DNA of 64,000 bases, from positions 1 through 64,000 of the forward strand of contig CAWJTH010000207.1 in assembly GCA_963845495.1 (NCBI GenBank). Direction: 5' to 3'. Below, in pieces: positions 20,179 to 27,827 of this stretch. Made by a program: the position numbers and the translations under genes. The notes below the pieces were generated by a model that had not been told where the DNA came from, did no database searches, and saw only the letters and a program-made list of their open reading frames with translations. This DNA is from JAZKFT01 sp963845495. Lineage in GTDB: Bacteria > Bacteroidota > Bacteroidia > Chitinophagales > Chitinophagaceae. The stretch's first letter is position 1, and each line of letters starts with the position of its first letter.

Positions 20179-23100
20179 TTAAAAAGAACCTGTTAAACCA
20201 AGTGTGATCATTTTTACTGGCGGTGTCATTGAATTATCCGTTGCTACGCGGAAAGGATCGCTACCTCTAACGCTTATTTCTGGATCTTGACCAGTGTATT
20301 TTGTCCAAGTAAACATGTTTTCGGCTGTTAGGTAAGCGCTTAAGTTTTTAATGCCTAATTTATCAGTAGTCAATTTAGGGAATGTATAGCGCAATGTGAT
20401 GGTACGGAAACGAAGGAAAGACCCATCTTCCACATATCTATCGGAACCCAACCAATTGTAACCTGTGTTGTACAATGCACGTGGCACATCGGTTATATCA
20501 CCTGGGCGCCTCCACCTTTTAAGCACCGCTGTACTTTGGTTATCGTAAGTGTACATATTGGTGGTTTCCATTTTTGTTTGGTTGATGATATTGTATTTGT
20601 ACCTAAAATTGAAGAAGGTAGACAAGCGCCATGTGTTTTTATAGGCTATGTTAATGCCGAAACCACCGGTAACCAATGGATTGCTATTGCCAAGGTAAAC
20701 AATATCACGATAGTCGATGGTGCCATCGTGGTTGATATCTTCATATTTGGCATCGCCTGGCTGAAAGGTATAATCGGTTGTGGGATAATTGAAACGCATG
20801 TAAACCGGCGTTCCCGTAGGGGTTGAAATTTTGTCGCCTTTTGCGTTTGTGGCAATTGTTTCGTCTAAATTTTTGTACACGCCTTTGTAACGGAAACCGT
20901 AAAAAGAACCAAACGGGTTATCCTTTTGTAAAAAAGTTTTGTATACACCGTTGGTGGTAATGGTAGGTTGCGTTTGTGGATATTGTGGTGATATTTCCCT
21001 GATGATATTTGCGTTACGTGCAATATTGATGTTCACATCTACCGTCCAGTTTTTGGTTTTTACAGGCGTTGTGTTCAAGGCAATTTCAAAACCTTGGTTG
21101 TCTAAGGTGCCAATGTTCATATCAACACTATTAAAACCGTTGACCGAAGCAATTTGCAAACCAGGGAAAAACAGGTTTTTAGTACGGTTCTTGTACACGT
21201 CCACATCCAAGTTTAACCTGTTCTTAAACATTACCAAGTTAAAGCCGATATTTTCACCAATAACGGTTTCCCACTTCAACATTTTTAAGGCAAGGCTTTG
21301 CGAATAAATGCCGCCTTGGCCTAAATAGCTCCAATCAAAATTATCGTAAGTATTAAAAAAGGTATAATCCTTTTGCGGGGCGTTTCCACTTTGGCCATAA
21401 CTTAACCTAAAGCTTAGATCATCTACTTTTTTCTTGTATTTGTCCATAAACTTTTCGCCCGAAACACGCCACCTGCCTGAAATAGACGGGAACAAACCAA
21501 AACGGTTAGTTGGGGCTAAACGAGAGTTACCATCACCACGCAACCCAACGTTAAAAATGTATTTGTCGTCGTAACCATACTGTCCGTTAATTAATGCACC
21601 CACCGTGCGGGTTTGGTTGCTACTGGCCGAAAGGTTGGCCGTTGTGCTATTATCACGGGCAGGAATAGAGGGATCTTGAAACAAAGATGAGGCTGAGTTA
21701 GAGGATTGCGCCTGATACGATACGCTGGTGTTATCGTAAGTAAGCACGTTGAACAAACCGGAGAACGTGCTTTTTGGGTTTCTAATTTTTGGGGTAAAGA
21801 TTAAAGATGTTTTAGTGGTAATATTAAAACCATCGTTATCACCGTCATAAGCTATGTTCACGTTGGGGTCTACCGTGGTTAAGCCAGTGGCTGTTTGTGG
21901 CAAAAAACGGTTATTTTTAATATTGTTGATATCGAACTGAACATCTACCGTAGCCAGCCAAACATCAGGTTTAATGGCGTACGACATATTGAACTTTGGT
22001 GTAACCCTTTCGGTAATCACACTATTTTTTGCCAAAAAAGCCATGGCAACTGGATTATAAGTACCCGGATATTGCCCTTGAATATTGGAAAGTGGCGAAA
22101 AATAATTGCTTGTTTTGTTGCCATATTCGTCATATTCATAAATGCTCATATTGGGCATTTTGGTATAAGCAATGTCCCGAACCCCATCAGAAAAGTTTTT
22201 GCCGTTTTCGGTATGAGCGAACGAAAGATCGGTACGGATTTTAATGCGATCAGAAACGATATAATCTAAGTTGATACGCGTACTGATACGGGTTAAATCG
22301 CCACCAACGGTTGTACCTTTTTGGGAAAGATAACCGAGCGAAGCATAATACCTTGCTTTTGCGCCACCACCCGTAAGTGAAATATTATGGTCCTGGGTGT
22401 TACCGTTTCTAGATATGGCATTTATCCAATTGGTATTTTGGCTGTAATTGTAATAATAATACGGATCGTTCGGGTCATATTTAAATTCCCGCACTGTTTG
22501 GGTATTTAACGGAATACCGTTTTTATTGATGTACTCTTCGGGGATAAGCGTAGAATATTCATCGCCTGTCAACATAGAAACCGACTGTGGTTTTAGCGAT
22601 AGCGATCCTTTAAAAGTGTAGTTCAGCACTGGTTTTCCACGTGTTCCTCGTTTGGTTGTAATTACTAACACACCATTTGCAGCCCGTGAGCCCCACAATG
22701 CAGTAGCGGCCGCGTCTTTCAAAATAGTGATGTCTTTAATATCTGCCGGGGCAATATTTAACAAAGAAGCGTAGCCTTGGTCGTCGGCAGTGCCGAAGTT
22801 AAAATCGGTTGGGATAGCAGTTTCGTAAGGCATTCCATCTACCACAATCAAGGGATCGTTAGATGAATTAATGGAAGATGTACCACGAATCCTGATCTGC
22901 ATGCCTGCGCCCGGGTCTCCTGAGTTTGCGGCAATGTCTACCCCTGCAATACGGCCTTGCAAAGCTTGGTCGATAGATGTAGCCTGCATTTCTTCCATTT
23001 CCTTGGCACTGATCCTGGTTGCCGCCATTGTTAGATCACGTTCGGCAACGGGCAACATGCCATTGTCGATTTTTTTACGGCTCACTACTACCACTTCATC

Positions 23101-23439
23101 CATTTCAGTGGTGCCTTGTTCTAATTCAATATTAAAAACCCTTTTGGCATTAATGGCCAGTTCTTCCAAGGCTTTAAATCCAATCATGGAAAAAGAGATA
23201 CGGTGGTGCACATCGTTAATGCGCAATGAAAAGTTACCGTCCACATCCGTATTCACGCCACGGATGATGCGTTTATCTGCATCTACCTCGGTTACTGAAA
23301 CACCGTGGATTGGTTTGTTTTTTTTATCGGTTACCTTACCAATTACCGTAATGGCGGTTGTTTGTTGCGCAGCAACCCTGCCCACAAAAACAAGTGCGGC
23401 AAACAATAAGCAAACTATGCTTGGCCTAAAAATTCTCAT
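20179..23439 (-). CDS. SusC/RagA family TonB-dependent outer-membrane transporter (SusC1)
   Basis: 1086 residues from the ATG at 23439. The longer frame (to 23505) would overlap the upstream gene, and only the internal start gives a signal peptide (MRIFRPSIVCLLFAALVF...AAQQ). Features: a carboxypeptidase-regulatory-like domain (about 30-110, VIGKVTDKKNKPIHGVSV), a TonB-box-like stretch MDEVVVVSRKK, a plug with IRIRGTSSINSSNDPLIVVDG and DITILKDAAATALWGSRAANGVL, and a barrel with a typical SusC C-terminus. It actively imports oligosaccharide with SusD1. It starts 17 bp after the stop of the upstream FAS1 gene, so the two are in one operon. Confidence 0.93.
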   Translation of the reverse strand: MRIFRPSIVCLLFAALVFVGRVAAQQTTAITVIGKVTDKKNKPIHGVSVTEVDADKRIIRGVNTDVDGNFSLRINDVHHRISFSMIGFKALEELAINAKRVFNIELEQGTTEMDEVVVVSRKKIDNGMLPVAERDLTMAATRISAKEMEEMQATSIDQALQGRIAGVDIAANSGDPGAGMQIRIRGTSSINSSNDPLIVVDGMPYETAIPTDFNFGTADDQGYASLLNIAPADIKDITILKDAAATALWGSRAANGVLVITTKRGTRGKPVLNYTFKGSLSLKPQSVSMLTGDEYSTLIPEEYINKNGIPLNTQTVREFKYDPNDPYYYYNYSQNTNWINAISRNGNTQDHNISLTGGGAKARYYASLGYLSQKGTTVGGDLTRISTRINLDYIVSDRIKIRTDLSFAHTENGKNFSDGVRDIAYTKMPNMSIYEYDEYGNKTSNYFSPLSNIQGQYPGTYNPVAMAFLAKNSVITERVTPKFNMSYAIKPDVWLATVDVQFDINNIKNNRFLPQTATGLTTVDPNVNIAYDGDNDGFNITTKTSLIFTPKIRNPKSTFSGLFNVLTYDNTSVSYQAQSSNSASSLFQDPSIPARDNSTTANLSASSNQTRTVGALINGQYGYDDKYIFNVGLRGDGNSRLAPTNRFGLFPSISGRWRVSGEKFMDKYKKKVDDLSFRLSYGQSGNAPQKDYTFFNTYDNFDWSYLGQGGIYSQSLALKMLKWETVIGENIGFNLVMFKNRLNLDVDVYKNRTKNLFFPGLQIASVNGFNSVDMNIGTLDNQGFEIALNTTPVKTKNWTVDVNINIARNANIIREISPQYPQTQPTITTNGVYKTFLQKDNPFGSFYGFRYKGVYKNLDETIATNAKGDKISTPTGTPVYMRFNYPTTDYTFQPGDAKYEDINHDGTIDYRDIVYLGNSNPLVTGGFGINIAYKNTWRLSTFFNFRYKYNIINQTKMETTNMYTYDNQSTAVLKRWRRPGDITDVPRALYNTGYNWLGSDRYVEDGSFLRFRTITLRYTFPKLTTDKLGIKNLSAYLTAENMFTWTKYTGQDPEISVRGSDPFRVATDNSMTPPVKMITLGLTGSF

Positions 23440-23456
23440 ACAAAATATTGGAAGGG

Positions 23457-25721
23457 TTAATTGTAATTGTATTTTAAATAATTGTCGATCAGGTGGATGA
23501 CGCACCTGTTGGAAAGGTTATTGCTACTGGCAACAATTACGTTTGCCTTGCGGCCGTACATATCCACGATGGTCATAACGCCGGGTGTACTGGCAACTGT
23601 AAATGTTAGTGCTGTACCTTGAGAGTTTTGTAGGAACGAGTTAAATACGCCGGAATTTATTCCGTCTGGAACAACGGTATGGTCGGCTAAAATATGGTAC
23701 TGTAAAAATTTGCGTACCGAATCCTGTGCCGCCGGGGTAGTTGGGGCAAAGTTTGGCACCTTGTTTGGAACGGTTCCGGTTCCTGGTAAAAGGCCATCGT
23801 TTACTGCTTGCTTAATCGCCGCATTGTTGGGAATGAAAAGCGTAGTAAAGCCAGTTAAACCGTTTAACTCGGTCGTAGTAGTATTATAAAAGGTGGAATT
23901 ACTGAGGTATTGCCAAAAATAATTGAAGTCGGAAGTGGTGGCCGTACCTAATGCTTTTATATGCGTACCTATTGGTTTACTGGTAAAAATGGGCCAATTA
24001 TTTAAAAAGTAAACCTTTCCATTGGTACCGGTTTTTACGCTATCTACTTGCGCTACTTTGCCATAATCAGAAAGGCCTGCAGTAATAATGGTATTGTTAT
24101 TGAATTTTATATAATCGCCTTCAGTACCCGCATCGCCACTTTTTACGATATCGGCCCCTGATAAATTATCAATTTTAGCACGGTACGGGTCGAAGAAAAC
24201 ACAGGTTTGGACTAGGCGTATCAATTTATCGTAAATGCCGGTTGTAGTGCTAGTGGTGGTGCCGGGTGCGGTATAATTATATTGATCTTTCGTTGCATCG
24301 TAATTGTATCCCGAATCTTTAAAAAGTTTGTCGGTAATCAAAAATATATCCGTTGGGATTTTTGAGCTTGCAACAAATAATTTTAACGCAGATGCATTCA
24401 ACAATCTAGTCATCATGCTAAAATTGGGATTTAGATAAGCCTTGCTGTAAACAGTGCTAAATACATCCGCTTCTTGCACTTTACTAGTGCCGTACACTAT
24501 GCCGTTACTTAAAAATTTGCGATCTATGATATCGGTGGTGGTGTTAAACCTAGCAGGTTCGCCCAAACTGTTTTGGGTAGAGGCAAATTTAGAAGGCCAT
24601 ACCGCCGTGGCAAATAAATGGGAATTTAAAAAATCGAGGATGATATTGTTGGGCATATTATCGAGTGAACCATAATACTGCGTCAATACATTTTTTACAT
24701 AAGCATCTACCGCAGTGTTGGTTGGTATAAACATGGTCCAGCAATCTTTTTGGCCGTCATTATCTTCCAATTTAAACAAGTTTTCGTTGTTGGGCGAAAA
24801 AGCAAGCTGGCTGGAATAAGCTTTCACAAATACGGAATCGCCTTTGCCAGACATTACCTGATACCTATGCGTAGCATCTGCGTTGTAAAAAAACGATACC
24901 ATATTGTTAATGTACAAGCGGTTTAAAATGGCTTTAAAACTGCTATATTCTGGTTTTGTCCTAATGTATTCGTCAATGCTCATTAATGGTGTTAGCACCT
25001 TATCTATTTCGTGGATAATACCATTTTCCGCAATAATATCTTTTGTTACAACCCTGGCTTCGCCCACATTAAAACCAGTATAAGTGGTGTTTGGATAGAA
25101 GTAATTATAATCGGCTGCAGAAAGGCCGTGTGCATTAAAATAATCATCAATAAAATAGCTGATATATTTATTGTCGAAGTCAGTAGAAACGTAGTTGCCT
25201 GTTAATGAACTATTTGTATTGTTACGATTGGCAGCGATAGCTATCAATGGCCGACCGTTAACGCCGGTATCTTTATAAAAGCCTGTATAATAAGCAGTTT
25301 GGCGCCTAAATGCTTGCGATGGCGTCCAGCCGGCATTATTGGCTGTAGCTTCGTAATCGTCCAGCCTATCTTTCATAAACTCGTTGTACACCAATAAGTA
25401 TTGCACCATGGCACGGGCTGTAACAGAATCGATTTGCGAAACGTTGGAAATGCCTTTATCTTTAAAAAAGGCATTAAAAGCTGAATCGTTTGGCGCAAAC
25501 ATGGTCCAATAACCTCCGGCATTCATCGTGGCTTTGTAGCCCGATTTATCGATTAGCGCTAAAAAATTAGTGAAACGCCCCATTGATTGCAACTGCTGAT
25601 ACATAGGTGGTTGCAAGGTAGCTGGGCGTCCGTAATACTCATCCAATGCCTTTTTTCTACAGGCAACTATAGAAAAAATAAATAAAGGCAACAGAAGGAT
25701 TTGACGAAAGGATAATTTCAT
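23457..25721 (-). CDS. Large fasciclin (FAS1) repeat lipoprotein heading the SusCD operon
   Basis: About 754 residues from the ATG at 25721; the frame is open six codons further, but this start gives the best lipoprotein signal (lipobox Cys21, FSIVACRKK). At least three FAS1-like units are visible, with YWTMFAPNDSAFNAFF (unit 1), CWTMFIPTNTAVDAYV (unit 2) and FTTLFIPNNAAIKQAV (last unit); the closing strands include NGIIHEIDKVLTPL and NRCVIHLIDNYL. It is the first gene of the operon FAS1-SusC1-SusD1-FAS1-FAS1. It is predicted to be a surface lipoprotein. A role in binding glycan or assembling the SusCD complex is an inference from gene order. Confidence 0.82.
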   Translation of the reverse strand: MKLSFRQILLLPLFIFSIVACRKKALDEYYGRPATLQPPMYQQLQSMGRFTNFLALIDKSGYKATMNAGGYWTMFAPNDSAFNAFFKDKGISNVSQIDSVTARAMVQYLLVYNEFMKDRLDDYEATANNAGWTPSQAFRRQTAYYTGFYKDTGVNGRPLIAIAANRNNTNSSLTGNYVSTDFDNKYISYFIDDYFNAHGLSAADYNYFYPNTTYTGFNVGEARVVTKDIIAENGIIHEIDKVLTPLMSIDEYIRTKPEYSSFKAILNRLYINNMVSFFYNADATHRYQVMSGKGDSVFVKAYSSQLAFSPNNENLFKLEDNDGQKDCWTMFIPTNTAVDAYVKNVLTQYYGSLDNMPNNIILDFLNSHLFATAVWPSKFASTQNSLGEPARFNTTTDIIDRKFLSNGIVYGTSKVQEADVFSTVYSKAYLNPNFSMMTRLLNASALKLFVASSKIPTDIFLITDKLFKDSGYNYDATKDQYNYTAPGTTTSTTTGIYDKLIRLVQTCVFFDPYRAKIDNLSGADIVKSGDAGTEGDYIKFNNNTIITAGLSDYGKVAQVDSVKTGTNGKVYFLNNWPIFTSKPIGTHIKALGTATTSDFNYFWQYLSNSTFYNTTTTELNGLTGFTTLFIPNNAAIKQAVNDGLLPGTGTVPNKVPNFAPTTPAAQDSVRKFLQYHILADHTVVPDGINSGVFNSFLQNSQGTALTFTVASTPGVMTIVDMYGRKANVIVASSNNLSNRCVIHLIDNYLKYNYN

Positions 25722-26032
25722 AGTTGTAGCAACGTTCATTTAAAAGTCAATTCTTTAATGGAATTTATTGGTGGTAATAAATTTCCTTCAAGCAATAATT
25801 ACAGCTCGTTTTAAAAATTAAATCTGGTAATGGTGATTAAATAATTACTGGCTCATAAAAAATGAGCTTTTATCAATAATCAGATAAGGTAAGGATGATG
25901 GCGTGACGCCTAGAAGTAGTAAATTTATCATCATGGACAAGCAGTTTTTTAAAGTTTTGATTTAGTAAGCCTATATTAATAAACTTTCCTTTCAATAGCA
26001 ATCATTCTAATTTCTTAGAGATGTTAAAATTA

Positions 26033-26047
26033 ACGCAAACGTTTGTT
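26033..26047. promoter_or_regulatory. Candidate LacI-family operator upstream of the pectin locus
   Basis: ACGCAAACGTTTGTT contains a 10-bp perfect palindrome with a central CG (CAAACGTTTG) and matches the general form of LacI/PurR-family operators. It lies about 310 bp upstream of the first gene of the FAS1-SusC-SusD operon, in an AT-rich gap. No LacI-type regulator is encoded in the window. Confidence 0.35.
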
Positions 26048-26294
26048 AAACTATCCTGATGCGTCCTGATTACATTAATTTATTTTAATATTTAATAAGC
26101 GTCTTTTTGACAATTAAAATTTAATTTAATGTTTAAAGTGTGGCAATTATAACTCATTGCTTCTTAATATTTATCCTTAATTTACCCAGTATCTAATAAT
26201 ATTTTCCCCATTTTAATTGGATTTTAGTACGGATGATAAACAAAAAAGCCGACAATAAATTGCCAGCTTTCCTTGTAATAATATAATATAATGA

Positions 26295-26524
26295 CTATCC
26301 GCCATTTGGAATTAGATAACTGTTAGAATATCAGCATGAGTGCTTTTTAAAGCCCAGCGGGCTGGTATGTTGGTAAAGAAGCAGGAACAATAGCGAAACA
26401 GAGTGCCGGCGGCACGAAATGTTTGCGGTTCACATATCGCCCCGCTGGGGCTTGGGTGCGTCATCGTAACGGATTTTTTACCAACATTTCGTACCGCTGG
26501 TACTTTATTCCAAATAGCGGATAG
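26295..26524. repeat. Nested inverted-repeat element (MITE/REP-like)
   Basis: CTATCCGCCATTTGGAAT at 26295-26312 is the reverse complement, with one mismatch, of ATTCCAAATAGCGGATAG at 26507-26524. Inside these arms a second pair is visible (GGTATGTTGGTAAA against TTTACCAACATTT). The core is GC-rich with short palindromes (GTGCCGGCGGCAC, CCCCGCTGGGG). No open frame is present. The surrounding gap, 25740-26558, has no other gene-like content. Confidence 0.6.
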
Positions 26525-26558
26525 CCATGTATAATATTTAATATAATCTACTGCATAA

Positions 26559-27686
26559 TTATTTCAGTTTGTACATTTCGCTTCCGGCCAATAAAAAACA
26601 TCCCAAACCATAATCTTCAAAATCGGGTTTGCTATCGTACGTAACTGGCTGGCCGTCTTTTGGCTCTTTTCCAGTGCCTTGCACATACCCTAAAAAGCCA
26701 TTTGGGTGCAAACAATCTTTTACAGTTGCGTTCCAAGCTTTTATAACAATCGGTAAATATTTTTTCTGATCCAGTAATTTATTATTTATTCCCCAAGCCA
26801 TTCCGTAAACAAACAAATCGGTACCGGTTAATTCTTTACCACCAAAATGGGTTGGGTCCTTTAAACTTACATTCCAAAACCCATCTTCTCTTTGCAAGGG
26901 TGCCAACGCCGTCATCATATCCATATAATCTTTTAAATATTCATTGTAATGCGCATCCGTTTTTGGCAATATTGAAAGTACCCTTACCAACGCGGCAACT
27001 ACCCAACCATTGCCCCTAGCCCAATAGCAATTGGCACCATTTGGCTCTTTGTACGGGGGCACAAAATCCTTATCTCTCCACCATAAATTTTCTTGTTGAT
27101 TATACAACCCGTTCCCGCCGTGTTTGTACTTGCTAAAAGCATAAATGTCATACATTTTTCTAAAGTAAGCAGTATCATTGTAAACCACGCCCAATTTAGC
27201 AAAAACGGGCATCGCCATTTGCAGCGCATCTATCCAAAACCAATCATCGACCTTGGTAGAAGCCACCATCAAACCGATGGATGCTTTTACACTATCAATC
27301 CTATTAGGCTGTTTTTCGTAGCCATATAAATCAATATAAGTTTGGCCAGCGCATTGGTCATCTGCATTGCGGGTTTGGATGCCTTTTCTAAAACTCCAAT
27401 TGTGCGATTGAGCCCATTGCACGGCATAATTATAATAAATTGCTTGTTTGTCAATTTGTATCAAGGCCATTAATCCTTCGTAATAAACAGCCCTTGTCCA
27501 AATATGACTGGGACGCTCTATTCCTTTTACCACAATAGATTTTGCAGGATCGGGCCAAGTATACATAAAATATTCGTTAGCCAATTCCATTGCCTTTAAA
27601 ACATCTTTTTTTGCCGGTATTTTTTGCGCAAAAGAAATTGAGACAATTAATAAAAAGGTAATTGTTGAAATCAATATTTTTTTCAT
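26559..27686 (-). CDS. GH105 unsaturated rhamnogalacturonyl/glucuronyl hydrolase
   Basis: 375 residues with a signal peptide (about 1-20, ...SISFAQ). It is an (alpha/alpha)6-barrel protein of the YteR/YesR type. The segments RNADDQCAGQTYIDLYG and WFWIDALQMAMPVFAKLG carry the Asp residues expected for substrate binding and catalysis in GH105, and CYWARGNGWVVAALVRVL is the family's GNGW region. It removes the unsaturated uronyl residue left at the non-reducing end by pectate or rhamnogalacturonan lyases, which links it to the three lyases of this locus. It lies 141 bp downstream of the GH2 gene on the same strand. It is probably periplasmic. Confidence 0.9.
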   Translation of the reverse strand: MKKILISTITFLLIVSISFAQKIPAKKDVLKAMELANEYFMYTWPDPAKSIVVKGIERPSHIWTRAVYYEGLMALIQIDKQAIYYNYAVQWAQSHNWSFRKGIQTRNADDQCAGQTYIDLYGYEKQPNRIDSVKASIGLMVASTKVDDWFWIDALQMAMPVFAKLGVVYNDTAYFRKMYDIYAFSKYKHGGNGLYNQQENLWWRDKDFVPPYKEPNGANCYWARGNGWVVAALVRVLSILPKTDAHYNEYLKDYMDMMTALAPLQREDGFWNVSLKDPTHFGGKELTGTDLFVYGMAWGINNKLLDQKKYLPIVIKAWNATVKDCLHPNGFLGYVQGTGKEPKDGQPVTYDSKPDFEDYGLGCFLLAGSEMYKLK

Positions 27687-27827
27687 TTCTGAACGGGATT
27701 AATTCTGATTAAATAGATTGAGATTTTTTAAAAATTGTCGACCATTAAATTAACCATATCGTTATTTGCAGCTTTGATTTATTGTTATTTTCCTTTTGCA
27801 CCACATTTTCTTATTCCTTATTTAATT

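Noticed and set aside
22871..23500. 209-codon plus-strand frame opposite SusC1
   Set aside because: It is an antisense shadow of a well-supported SusC gene, with no family features and no start signals.
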